NCBI GenBank assembly: GCA_005799825.1
Contig: SYFT01000004.1
Coordinates: 1-64,000 of the forward strand
Direction of reading: 5' to 3'
From: Acidobacteriota bacterium
GTDB taxonomy: Bacteria; Acidobacteriota; Vicinamibacteria; Vicinamibacterales; SCN-69-37
DNA: 64,000 nucleotides
The position numbers and the translations under genes were made by a program. Position 1 is the stretch's first letter. Each line of letters begins with the position of its first letter. The notes beneath the pieces were generated by a model, which saw only the letters and a program-made list of their open reading frames with translations, made no database searches and was not told the origin of the DNA. Positions 49,796-58,803 of the stretch are shown in pieces.

Positions 49796-50095
49796 ATGGC
49801 AGACGCCAGGCGCATGGGGAAGATGGAGTTGTTCGCTCACTTCGCTGACAAGTTCGACTTGAAGCGCACTGTGGTGCGAGACCTTTTTGACGAGTTGCTG
49901 GTGTTGTCTGAGAAGGAACTCAAGCGGACAGGCGAGTTTTCCGTTCCCGGCATGTGCAAGCTGGTTGTGCAGCATCGCCTGGCGCGGGACGGGCGCAACC
50001 CGGCCACCGGTGAGACGATCAAGATTGCAGCCAAGACCGTGGTCAAGGCCCGAATCGCCAAGCAGCTGAAGGACGCCGTCCTTCCGCGCAAGTAG
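49796..50095 (+). CDS. HU/IHF-like DNA-binding protein
   Basis: '[51 protein letters not shown]' HU-type arm and C-terminus. Confidence 0.85.
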   Translation: MADARRMGKMELFAHFADKFDLKRTVVRDLFDELLVLSEKELKRTGEFSVPGMCKLVVQHRLARDGRNPATGETIKIAAKTVVKARIAKQLKDAVLPRK

Positions 50096-50143
50096 GCTTC
50101 GCACACGCTCGCGCGGCCGCCGCTTCCGACCGAAAAGTTTGAT

Positions 50144-50187
50144 ACCCGTGGTCTGGCGTCACGCTGGTCCACGGGTGTCTTTTTTTG
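50144..50187 (+). terminator. Rho-independent terminator downstream of HU-like gene
   Basis: ACCCGTGG (50144-50151) / CCACGGGT (50169-50176), then TGTCTTTTTTT. Confidence 0.85.
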
Positions 50188-50192
50188 TTAAC

Positions 50193-51623
50193 GTGACAGC
50201 TGTGGTACACGAATACGACGTAGTGGTCATTGGCGCGGGCACGGGCGGTTATGTCGCCGCCATTCGCGCATCGCAACTGGGCCTCAAGACCGCCGTAGTC
50301 GAGCGTCAGCCCACCCTGGGCGGCACCTGCCTCAACTGGGGCTGCATTCCAACCAAGGCCCTACTCGAAAACGCCCACGCCCTGAAGATTGCGCAGGACG
50401 CGAAGGAGTGGGGCATCGTACTGGGCGACATCAAACCGTCCATCGATATGGCCCGCGTGAACGCGCGCCGCGTCAAGGTGGTGACGGGGCTCACCAAAGG
50501 CATTGAGTTTCTCTTCAAGAAAAACAAGATCGATTGGGTCAAAGGCAGCGCGCGGCTTGGCGGCGGTGGCCAGGTTCACGTCACCTCGCCCGAAGCCGCC
50601 CCGCAAACCCTGCAAGCCAAAGAGATCATCGTCGCCACCGGCTCTTACGCGCGCAGCGTTCCGGGGATCGAGATTGATCACAACCACATCATCACGAGCG
50701 ATCACGCAATTGCGCTGAACGAAGTGCCGGCCTCGTTGGCTATCATGGGGAGCGGCGCGGTGGGCGTGGAGTTTGCGTCGATTTATCGGCGATTCGGCAG
50801 CGCGGTCACGGTGATCGAGCTGCTGCCGCGTCTCGTGCCCAACGAAGACGAAGCCGTGTCGGCGGAGCTCGAGAAGGCATTCAGGAAACGCGGCATCGCC
50901 GCAAAGACGGCCACCAAAGTCACCGCTGCGGTCGTCAAGGACGGCGGCGTGACCATCGATATGCAGGGCGCCGATGGCAAGACCGAGTCGATTAGGGTGT
51001 CGAAGCTCCTGGTGGCTACGGGCCGGGGCCCGGTCACCGATGGCCTGGGCGCCGAGGAACTGGGCCTCGAAATGGAACGCGGCTACATCAAGGTCGACTC
51101 ACTGTTCCGTACAAACGTGCCGGGCATTTCAGGGGTGGGTGATGTCATTACGATGGGCAATGGCGCCCATCCCCAGTTGGCGCACCTGTCGTCGGCTGAA
51201 GGCATCTTGCTGGCCGAGCGCCTGGCGGGCATGGATGTGAAGCCCCTCAATTACGATCAGGTGCCCGGCTGTACTTACTGTGATCCCGAGATCGGCAGCA
51301 TCGGCCTCACTGAGCAGGAAGCAATCGCTCGCGGGTTCGATGTGCGCGTCGGCGTTTTTCCCTTCGGTGTGCTTGGGCGCGCGAAGATTGCGAATGAGAC
51401 GGAAGGCTTCGTGAAGATCGTGGCTGAGAAGAAGTACGACGAGATCCTTGGTGTGCATATGATCGGCCCGAGGGCCACCGAACTGGTGGCTGAAGCAGGT
51501 GTTGCGCTGCGGCTTGAGTGCACGGTAGAAGAACTCATCCGCACCATTCATGCGCATCCCACCATGTCCGAGGCGGTAGGCGAAGCCGCACATGCGGTGC
51601 ACGGCGCCGCAATACACTCGTAG
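50193..51623 (+). CDS. lpdA: Dihydrolipoyl dehydrogenase (GTG start; start uncertain)
   Basis: 'VVVIGAGTGGYVAAIRASQLGL', 'GGTCLNWGCIPTKALLENAH' redox Cys pair, C-terminal 'IHAHPTMSEAVGEAAH'. Confidence 0.95.
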   Translation: MTAVVHEYDVVVIGAGTGGYVAAIRASQLGLKTAVVERQPTLGGTCLNWGCIPTKALLENAHALKIAQDAKEWGIVLGDIKPSIDMARVNARRVKVVTGLTKGIEFLFKKNKIDWVKGSARLGGGGQVHVTSPEAAPQTLQAKEIIVATGSYARSVPGIEIDHNHIITSDHAIALNEVPASLAIMGSGAVGVEFASIYRRFGSAVTVIELLPRLVPNEDEAVSAELEKAFRKRGIAAKTATKVTAAVVKDGGVTIDMQGADGKTESIRVSKLLVATGRGPVTDGLGAEELGLEMERGYIKVDSLFRTNVPGISGVGDVITMGNGAHPQLAHLSSAEGILLAERLAGMDVKPLNYDQVPGCTYCDPEIGSIGLTEQEAIARGFDVRVGVFPFGVLGRAKIANETEGFVKIVAEKKYDEILGVHMIGPRATELVAEAGVALRLECTVEELIRTIHAHPTMSEAVGEAAHAVHGAAIHS

Positions 51624-51626
51624 TGG

Positions 51627-51660
51627 AACGTAGCTCGGCCTGTTCCTCAAGGCCGAGAAC
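51627..51660. repeat. Palindromic element AACGTAGCTCGGCCT-gttcctc-AAGGCCGAGAAC
   Basis: Hairpin CTCGGCCT/AGGCCGAG; near-identical copy at 52982-53015. Confidence 0.88.
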
Positions 51661-51673
51661 AAGAGGAAAGAGA

Positions 51674-52948
51674 ATGGCAACTGAAGTAGTAATGCCCCAG
51701 ATGGGCGAATCAATTGCGGAAGGCACCATCGTCCGCTGGATCAAGAAAGTCGGCGACGCGATTGACCGCGATGAGCCGCTGTTTGAGATCTCCACTGACA
51801 AGGTGGATGCGGAGATTCCGTCGCCTGGCGCCGGGGTGCTGCTCGAGATCATGGTCAAGGAAGGCGAGACCGTGCCGGTGAACAGCGTCGTTGCGCGGAT
51901 CGGCGCGGCTGGCGAGAAGGCCGCGGTGGCGTCTGTGTCGGCGGCCGCGGCCGTTGCCACGAACGGCGCCAGCGCGCCACCCGTAGTTGTGGCCGCACCA
52001 CCCGCGGCCGCAGCGCCCGCAGCTGAGGTCGCACACGTCGAGTACGCAAACGAACTCGAAGCGCGCCTGCGCACGAAGTCGTCGCCTGTTGTCCGGAACA
52101 TCGCGAAGGAACACGGCATCGACATCCGTCAGCTCAATGGCTCCGGCATTTCCGGTCGTGTGACAAAGAAGGACATCCTCGACTTCGTCGAGAGTGGCGC
52201 GACTACGAAGGCCGCACCCGCGGGTAGAAGCGTGGCGCCTGTGATTGCAAAGATTATCGAAAATGTGCGCATTGAACCGATGGGCATCATGCGCAAAAAA
52301 ATCGGCGAGCACATGGTGTCGAGCATTCGCACGTCGCCACATGTGTACTCGGCGTACGAGGTGGACTTCGGCCGCATCGACGAGATTCGCCTGAAGAAGA
52401 AGGCCGAGTACGAAGCGGCTGGCGCGAAGTTGACCTACACGGCCTTCATCGCCAAGGCCACCGTAGACACGATCCGGCAGTTTCCGTTCTCAAACGCGTC
52501 AATCGATGGCGAGAACATCGTCTACAAGCGCGACATCAACCTCGGCATTGCCGTGGCGCTCGATCAGGGACTGATCGTGCCCGTCATCAGGAATGCCGAC
52601 GAACGGAATATGGTCGGTATTTGCCGCGCGATCCAGGACCTGTCGGGCCGCGCGCGGAGCAAGCAACTGAAGGCAGACGAAGTGCAGGGCGGCACGTTCA
52701 CCATCACCAACCCGGGTATTTTCGGCGCAGTGTTCGGCCTGCCGATCATCAGCCAGCCCCAGGTGGCCATTCTGGGTGTGGGCAGTGTAGACAAGCGCGT
52801 GGTGGTGATTGACGACATGATCGCCATTCGCCCGATGTGTTACCTGACGCTGGGCTACGACCACCGGCTGATTGATGGCGCCGACGCCGGCCGATTCTTG
52901 CAGGCCCTTAAAGAGCGGCTGCAGGACTTCGACGAGGGGTGGGTCTAG
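51674..52948 (+). CDS. 2-oxo acid dehydrogenase dihydrolipoamide acyltransferase (E2)
   Basis: Lipoyl domain 'EISTDKVDAEIPSPGAGVL', PSBD 'SPVVRNIAKEHGIDIRQLNGSGISGRVTKKDI', catalytic 'GYDHRLIDGADAGRFL'. Confidence 0.94.
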   Translation: MATEVVMPQMGESIAEGTIVRWIKKVGDAIDRDEPLFEISTDKVDAEIPSPGAGVLLEIMVKEGETVPVNSVVARIGAAGEKAAVASVSAAAAVATNGASAPPVVVAAPPAAAAPAAEVAHVEYANELEARLRTKSSPVVRNIAKEHGIDIRQLNGSGISGRVTKKDILDFVESGATTKAAPAGRSVAPVIAKIIENVRIEPMGIMRKKIGEHMVSSIRTSPHVYSAYEVDFGRIDEIRLKKKAEYEAAGAKLTYTAFIAKATVDTIRQFPFSNASIDGENIVYKRDINLGIAVALDQGLIVPVIRNADERNMVGICRAIQDLSGRARSKQLKADEVQGGTFTITNPGIFGAVFGLPIISQPQVAILGVGSVDKRVVVIDDMIAIRPMCYLTLGYDHRLIDGADAGRFLQALKERLQDFDEGWV

Positions 52949-52982
52949 GGTCCAGGGTCCAGGGTTCAGGGGCCAGAGTCCA
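52941..52982 (+). repeat. Tandem heptamer array (GGGTCCA)6
   Basis: GGGTCTA GGGTCCA GGGTCCA GGGTTCA GGGGCCA GAGTCCA. Confidence 0.92.
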
Positions 52983-53015
52983 ACGTAGCTCGGCCTGGGT
53001 CTCAAGGCCGAGAAC
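52982..53015. repeat. Second copy of AACGTAGCTCGGCCT...AAGGCCGAGAAC palindrome
   Basis: 31 of 34 bases identical to 51627-51660; the differences are three consecutive loop bases. Confidence 0.88.
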
Positions 53016-53033
53016 TGTGCCGCGCCAAGTGTC

Positions 53034-53696
53034 ATGACTGAAATCACCGTCCGGCGTCTCGGTCGCGTCGACTACCAGGCCGGCCTCGATCTGCAGGCGG
53101 CACTGGTTGAAGACCGGCGCGCGGGGCGCATCGGCGACACGTTGTTGCTGCTTGAACATCCACCAGTGATTACCCTCGGCGTCAAAACGCGCCTTGGTTC
53201 GAAACACATCATTGCGTCCGATGAGGAACTCACGCGGCAGCGCGTGACTGTTCACGAGACCGGCCGAGGCGGAGACGTGACGTATCACGGACCTGGGCAA
53301 CTTGTCGGGTATCCCATCCTTGACCTGAAGCCAGACCGGTGCGACGTGCACAAGTACGTGCGTGACTTGGAGGAAGTCTTGATCCTCGCGCTTCGCGGGT
53401 TCGGCATCGAAGGCGGCCGTGTGAAGGGGCTGTCCGGTGTTTGGGTTGGCCCTGAGGGACAGGAGCGGAAGATCGCCGCCATCGGTGTTCGTATCAGCAG
53501 GTGGATTACGAGCCATGGCTTTGCGCTCAATGTGGCCACCGACCTTCGTCACTTTCAGCTCATCGTTCCGTGTGGCATCGCGGACAAGGGTGTGACGTCG
53601 GTGGAAGAGGGACTCGGCCGACGGGTCCCGCTGGCGGAGATCGAGGACGCGATCGTGCGCGGGTGTGAAGTTGTGTTTGCCCCTACTCGCGCGTGA
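53034..53696 (+). CDS. lipB: Lipoyl(octanoyl) transferase
   Basis: 'LLLLEHPPVITLGVKT', 'VHETGRGGDVTYHGPGQLVGYPILDL', 'KIAAIGVRISRWITSHGFALNVATDL'. Confidence 0.95.
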   Translation: MTEITVRRLGRVDYQAGLDLQAALVEDRRAGRIGDTLLLLEHPPVITLGVKTRLGSKHIIASDEELTRQRVTVHETGRGGDVTYHGPGQLVGYPILDLKPDRCDVHKYVRDLEEVLILALRGFGIEGGRVKGLSGVWVGPEGQERKIAAIGVRISRWITSHGFALNVATDLRHFQLIVPCGIADKGVTSVEEGLGRRVPLAEIEDAIVRGCEVVFAPTRA

Positions 53697-54525
53697 GCGC
53701 GTTCATGAATTCCACGCGCTCCTGCGGGCTGAATGAGGGGCTGTGCCGCGCCAACACGCGCCCATTGCCCAGCGATACCTGGAGCAGGGCAGCGCGGCTG
53801 CGAGCGCCAAACTCCCGGTCAACGATCGTCACAGCCGGAATCTGGGCGCGGGTGCCAGAGAGGAGGCCCTCCACAACAGGCGCCGTCGCTGCGGCAATCG
53901 CGGAGGGGCCGGTCGGCCACAGGCCCTTGGTCTGCTGTGAAATCGCCACCAACCGATGCGCGGGGACCCGGTCGGTGATGAGGGCGCCGCCGATGGTGGC
54001 GCTGGACCATGCGATCACAAACGCGGGCGGCCGTCCGGCCACCGCAAGCGACACGTCCGCGCCCGAACCGTTCACTTCGAGCGCCACCAGTGCACGCGCG
54101 GCCCCGGCAACCGCGGCTGCCGCTGTGCCCAGGACGCGGTCGGCTGGTACGCCAAGTTCGCGGACGACCGCTTCCATCAGCCATGTCTGTTTAGGGCCGG
54201 CGAACACAAACGGCGCAGTTGCACCGGCGGTTACAAGTTGGCGCACCAGCGCCAGCCCGCGATCGCCTTCCCACCCACCAGACTCATGGCTGTCGGCAAT
54301 GACGATGACGCCGGCGCCGGCGGCGGCAAGGACATCGCCCTCACCCGAGATGCGGGTGTCGTAGCCCTCAACCGGACCAGACTGCCTGATGTCGAGCGCC
54401 TTGCCGGCAGCCACGGAAGCCGCAGCATCGATTAGGCAGACATCACGCACACGCGCGCGGCGCGCCAGTGTATGCGCCACGCTCGCACCGATCAGCCCGG
54501 CCCCGAGGATGGCAACAGTCGGCAT
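53683..54525 (-). CDS. Lactate/malate dehydrogenase superfamily protein with degenerate active site
   Basis: 'TVAILGAGLIGASVAHTLARRARVRDVCLIDAAASVAAGKALDIRQS' Rossmann N-terminus; canonical catalytic His/Asp/Arg motifs not visible. Confidence 0.8.
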   Translation of the reverse strand: MPTVAILGAGLIGASVAHTLARRARVRDVCLIDAAASVAAGKALDIRQSGPVEGYDTRISGEGDVLAAAGAGVIVIADSHESGGWEGDRGLALVRQLVTAGATAPFVFAGPKQTWLMEAVVRELGVPADRVLGTAAAAVAGAARALVALEVNGSGADVSLAVAGRPPAFVIAWSSATIGGALITDRVPAHRLVAISQQTKGLWPTGPSAIAAATAPVVEGLLSGTRAQIPAVTIVDREFGARSRAALLQVSLGNGRVLARHSPSFSPQERVEFMNALTRE

Positions 54526-54554
54526 CGCGTCCTCATTGTAGCTAGACTACCTGC

Positions 54555-55286
54555 GTGCTGGAACACTCAACCACATGGCTCGCCATAGCGTTTTTTGTGG
54601 CGGCGGTGCTGTATTCGTCCGTCGGTCATGCCGGCGCGTCCGGCTATCTTGCGGGGATGGCGTTTGTCGGGATGGCCACGCCGATGATGCGGCCCACCGC
54701 CCTGGTGCTCAATCTTCTTGTCGCGTCCATTGCGACCATTCGGTTCTCCCGCGCGGGATTTTTCTCGTGGCCGTTGTTCTGGCCGTTCGCGCTGGGCTCT
54801 ATCCCGCTGGCCTACATTGGTGGCGCAATTACATTGCCGGGGCACTGGTACCGGACGCTTGTGGGGCTCGTGCTTTGGACCGCCGCGCTGCGCTTGTGGC
54901 TGGATGTCCGCCTGGTCACGACTCACGCGCCGCCAAGGGTGGCGGCGGTGCTCTCCGGGTCGGCCATTGGGTTGCTTGCAGGGCTGACCGGTACCGGCGG
55001 TGGGGTATTCCTCAGTCCACTCCTGCTGTTCATGGGCTGGGCGCAAGCCCGCGAAACAGGCGGTGTCTCGGCGGCATTCATTCTGGTGAACTCCCTGGCC
55101 GGACTCGCGGGCAATCCGGCGAGTCTCGGTAACCTGCCTCCAGAGTTGCCACTGTGGGGCGGGGCCGTGTTTGTCGGCGGACTCATTGGAGCGGAACTTG
55201 GCAGCCGACGAATCGGCACGCCGGCGTTCCGGCGTCTCCTCGGGCTCGTACTCCTCATCGCAGGCGCAAAGTTGGTGTTCTCATGA
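54555..55286 (+). CDS. TSUP family transporter (TauE/SafE-like)
   Basis: 'AFFVAAVLYSSVGHAGASGYLAGMAFVG', 'GLLAGLTGTGGGVFLSPLLLFMGWAQ'. Confidence 0.9.
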   Translation: MLEHSTTWLAIAFFVAAVLYSSVGHAGASGYLAGMAFVGMATPMMRPTALVLNLLVASIATIRFSRAGFFSWPLFWPFALGSIPLAYIGGAITLPGHWYRTLVGLVLWTAALRLWLDVRLVTTHAPPRVAAVLSGSAIGLLAGLTGTGGGVFLSPLLLFMGWAQARETGGVSAAFILVNSLAGLAGNPASLGNLPPELPLWGGAVFVGGLIGAELGSRRIGTPAFRRLLGLVLLIAGAKLVFS

Positions 55287-55708
55287 TCACGTATCGCGTT
55301 GGCAACAACATTCCGGTGGACGAGGTCAAAGCGTTGTACGAGGCATCCACGCTCGGCCAGCGCCGGCCGATTGATGATCCAGGTACTCTCGAAGCGATGA
55401 TGCAGAACGCCAATTTGGTGGTGACGGCGTGGGACGCCGATGAACTTGTCGGCATCTCGCGGACGTTGACCGACTTCGTCTACGTCGGCTATCTGTCGGA
55501 CCTCGCAGTTCACGAACGGTGTCAGCGCCAGGGCATCGGCATCGGCCTGATCGAAAGGACCCGCGCCGCAATGGGGCCGAAGTCGAAGCTGATCCTGCTC
55601 GCGGCTCCAGCCGCCGTTGACTACTACCCCCGCATCGGCTTCACGCACCACCCGCAGGCGTGGATCCTCTCGGCCACGGACCCCTTTCCCACGAGCGCCT
55701 CGTCATGA
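55283..55708 (+). CDS. GNAT family N-acetyltransferase
   Basis: 'YLSDLAVHERCQRQGIGIGLIERTRAAMGPKSKLILLAAPAAVDYYPRIGF'. Confidence 0.9.
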   Translation: MITYRVGNNIPVDEVKALYEASTLGQRRPIDDPGTLEAMMQNANLVVTAWDADELVGISRTLTDFVYVGYLSDLAVHERCQRQGIGIGLIERTRAAMGPKSKLILLAAPAAVDYYPRIGFTHHPQAWILSATDPFPTSASS

Positions 55709-56292
55709 CCTGTGCCATCACTGACCGCCCGGAACCTCAGGCCCTTGAAACCCTGTCGGCGAAGTTGCCGCACATTCAACAGTCACCCAAGGTTGAGGGC
55801 GTACTGGCGTTGATTGTCCGGCGGCCCCAGGTTGACGCGCGTGAAGTGCTGCCTGAAGGCGAGCTGAATCTGCTCGAAGGATTGGCCGGCGACACATGGA
55901 ACAAGCGGAGAAGTTCGCGAACACCCGACGGATCGCCGCACCCGGACATGCAGCTCAACCTGATGAACGTGCGCGTGATTGAAGCGATTGCTGGAAAGAT
56001 CAAGCGATGGCCGCTTGCCGGCGATCAGCTTTACGTCGATCTCGACTTGAGCCAGGCCAACATTCCGCCGGGCACACGGTTGTCGATCGGCGATGCCGTC
56101 ATCGAAATCACGCCGCAGCCCCACACGGGGTGCACCAAGTTCGCGGCGCGCTTTGGCAGAGATGCGCTCAAGTTCGTCAACTCACCAGAGGGCAGGATGC
56201 TCGGCCTTCGAGGCGTGAACGCGAAAGTGATTCAGCCCGGGCGTCTCAAGGTGTGGGATTCGGTCCGCAAGCTGGTCAACTGCGACTCGTAA
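55705..56292 (+). CDS. MOSC domain-containing protein
   Basis: 'GDQLYVDLDLSQANIPPGTRLSIGDAVIEITPQPHTGCTKFAARFGRDALKFVN'. Confidence 0.85.
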   Translation: MTCAITDRPEPQALETLSAKLPHIQQSPKVEGVLALIVRRPQVDAREVLPEGELNLLEGLAGDTWNKRRSSRTPDGSPHPDMQLNLMNVRVIEAIAGKIKRWPLAGDQLYVDLDLSQANIPPGTRLSIGDAVIEITPQPHTGCTKFAARFGRDALKFVNSPEGRMLGLRGVNAKVIQPGRLKVWDSVRKLVNCDS

Positions 56293-56295
56293 CGG

Positions 56296-56736
56296 CTAAG
56301 AACAGTGCCGTCGCGTCACAGCGTGGCGATGGGCGAACATCTGACGCAGCCCGAGTTTCACCGCCCAGCCGAGCAGAGCATTCATGACCGAGCCCCCAGG
56401 CAACGCGAATGTTACGCGGTCTGTGAGTCGGCAGCGGCCGCCCTCGTCCAGAAATTCATGGCGGTGGTTCCAGAGCGCGAAGGGGCCGCTGGCTTGCTCA
56501 TCCACGAATAGTGCGTCCTGTACAAACGACGTATGATGCGCCACCCAGGTGATTGGGCCAATTCTCAGAACGACCTGGGCACCGGTGCGAATGCCCCCGG
56601 TTCGTGAGCTGACGCGCACAGGGGGAAACGCGGGCGACAGCAGCGCCAATGCGTCTTCCCGGTCGTGAAAGGCGAACACCACTGACACAGGCGCGTTGAT
56701 CAGGCTGCTCTTCACAAAGGTTGGCACACCTGCCAT
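56296..56736 (-). CDS. SRPBCC-like ligand-binding protein
   Basis: 'INAPVSVVFAFHDREDALALLSP', 'HRHEFLDEGGRCRLTDRVTFALPGG'; start taken at MAGVPTF. Confidence 0.75.
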   Translation of the reverse strand: MAGVPTFVKSSLINAPVSVVFAFHDREDALALLSPAFPPVRVSSRTGGIRTGAQVVLRIGPITWVAHHTSFVQDALFVDEQASGPFALWNHRHEFLDEGGRCRLTDRVTFALPGGSVMNALLGWAVKLGLRQMFAHRHAVTRRHCS

Positions 56737-56745
56737 GGTAGACCC

Positions 56746-57456
56746 ATGCACACTGCAATTGTCACCGGTGGAACAAAAGGAATTGGCTACGGCATTGCGG
56801 AGGCACTGCTTGCCGCGGGCGGCTGCGTAATGATCACTGGCAGGAATGCTGCCGGTGTGGCGGATGCTGTGGGGAGGTTGGGTGCCGGCGCCGGAAAGAG
56901 CACTCGCGTGAGCGGCCGGGCGGTGGATGTGCGCGACCGCGCGGCGGTTGACGCGATGGTTGCTGAGGCCGTCAGGCAGTTCGGTTCACTGAACACGCTC
57001 GTCAATAACGCCGGCGTCGGGCTGTTCACCGCGGTGGAGCAGACGACGGACGAAGACTGGGCCCGCGTCATCGAGACGAATCTTACGGGGGTGTTCTACT
57101 GTTCCCGAGCCGCGATCCCCGCCTTGAGGCAGGCTGGCGGCGGATGGATGATCAACATCGCGAGCCTGGCGGGCCGCAACTATTTCGCGAATGCATCGGC
57201 CTACTGCGCATCGAAGGCGGGCCTGGTGGCGTTTAGTGAGGCGCTCATGCTTGAGGTGAGAAACGACAACATTCGGGTGAGCGTGGTGATGCCTGGCTCG
57301 GTGGCCACGGACTTCACGGGGCCGTCGGGAAAACACGACGACGAGTCGTGGAAGCTCACGCCTGCCGACATCGCCGAAGTCGTGATGGACCTGCTTCGCC
57401 ACCCTTCGCGGAGCCTGCCGAGCAAGGTCGAGATCCGCCCGGCGCGGACCAAGTAG
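56746..57456 (+). CDS. SDR family oxidoreductase
   Basis: 'AIVTGGTKGIGYGIAEALLAAGG', 'NTLVNNAGVGLF', 'YCASKAGLVAFSEAL'. Confidence 0.93.
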   Translation: MHTAIVTGGTKGIGYGIAEALLAAGGCVMITGRNAAGVADAVGRLGAGAGKSTRVSGRAVDVRDRAAVDAMVAEAVRQFGSLNTLVNNAGVGLFTAVEQTTDEDWARVIETNLTGVFYCSRAAIPALRQAGGGWMINIASLAGRNYFANASAYCASKAGLVAFSEALMLEVRNDNIRVSVVMPGSVATDFTGPSGKHDDESWKLTPADIAEVVMDLLRHPSRSLPSKVEIRPARTK

Positions 57457-57573
57457 GGGGACGGGTGTGTTTTCCACAGAAACGCGGGAAATGGGGACAG
57501 GTCTCGGTTGAAAGGGGGGCCGAGACCTGTCCCCATTTCCCGCGTTTCTGTGGAAAATACACCCGTCCCCCTA
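57454..57573. repeat. Large inverted repeat, 54-bp arms, 12-nt loop
   Basis: Arms 57454-57507 and 57520-57573 complementary with a single mismatch; ends coincide with TAG stops of the two convergent genes. Confidence 0.95.
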
Positions 57574-58785
57574 GCGATGGGAAGGCCGAGGCGCCAGTGC
57601 CCAGATAAGGGCCGGCACCCAGAGGCCCAGGCCGACGATCGCGGCCAGCAGGCGTGGATCGACATGCCACAGGTCCAGCGCCACCGCCGTCGAATACGCC
57701 ACCGCCGACTGCACCAGCGCCATCACGATGAGTTCTGCCGAGAACACGCGGCCGCGGAACGCGTCGGGCACGCGCATTTGCAGCAACACATTGCTCGCCA
57801 CCCACAACATCGACCCGAAAACATGTGCGGCAATGACAATAGCCGCGGCGAACCAGATCGTCGGCACAATTGCCAGCGCCGCGTAACAGGCGCCGGCCAC
57901 GAAATACGCCGGCGCTATCAGGCGGATCAGATTGCCCTGCCTCGCCGCAATCAGACTGATGATGAGTGAGCCGGCAAAGGCGCCAATGCCTCGCGCGGCG
58001 AACAAGATGCCAATGCCCGCATCGCTCGAGTCACCGATGCGAAAAATCCTGTCGCCAAAGACCGTGAGCAGCAGGAGCGCGCCGCCCACAATGGCCCACC
58101 CGCCCTTGATGAGTGCGATTCGAGCCACATCGCCGTGGCGACGCATGTAGGACAGGCCATCCATAACCCCCTGAAGGCCGAGCGTCGCCCGTTCGGACGC
58201 CTCCCTGGCAGGCACACGCATCCGCCAGAGGAACACGGCCGATGTGAAGAACGACAGCGCGTTGATGACAAAGGCCGCGTCGCGGCCGAGCAGCACGGTC
58301 ACGCCGCCGCCGAGCGACGCGCCTATCGCCAGCATCGCCGACCAGGTGCCCGTCGAGATGGCGTTGGCCGCCACAAGCTGCTCGCGCGGCACGATCGACG
58401 GCACGGTGGCCGAACGCGCCGGCTCGAAGAAACCCGAACACGCCACCATCACGCCGGTCACGACGTACGCGAGCCACACAGTGTCGGAAGACCGGACCAG
58501 GATTAGGCCGAGCACCGCCGCGCCTCTGACGAGGTCTGCAGCGATCATGATGCGCCTCCGATCGAAGCGGTCCACAATCACTCCGGAGATGGGTCCTACA
58601 ATCGCGACTGGCAGCAACTGCATCACCATCATGCCGGCCACGGCCGTGGCCGAACCCGTGAGTTCGAAGAGCAGCGCGTAGAGGGCGACGACGTTGAACC
58701 AGTCACCGAGCTGGCTGACGATTTGTCCGAACCAGAGCAGGCGGAAGTTGCGATTGTCCCTGACGAGGGTGAGCAGAGTGCGCAT
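57571..58785 (-). CDS. MFS transporter
   Basis: 'NFRLLWFGQIVSQLGDWFNVVALYALLFELTGSATAVAG', 'PISGVIVDRFDRRRIMIAADLVRG'. Confidence 0.93.
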   Translation of the reverse strand: MRTLLTLVRDNRNFRLLWFGQIVSQLGDWFNVVALYALLFELTGSATAVAGMMVMQLLPVAIVGPISGVIVDRFDRRRIMIAADLVRGAAVLGLILVRSSDTVWLAYVVTGVMVACSGFFEPARSATVPSIVPREQLVAANAISTGTWSAMLAIGASLGGGVTVLLGRDAAFVINALSFFTSAVFLWRMRVPAREASERATLGLQGVMDGLSYMRRHGDVARIALIKGGWAIVGGALLLLTVFGDRIFRIGDSSDAGIGILFAARGIGAFAGSLIISLIAARQGNLIRLIAPAYFVAGACYAALAIVPTIWFAAAIVIAAHVFGSMLWVASNVLLQMRVPDAFRGRVFSAELIVMALVQSAVAYSTAVALDLWHVDPRLLAAIVGLGLWVPALIWALAPRPSHR

Positions 58786-58803
58786 GGGGGCAGCTGGCGC
58801 GTA

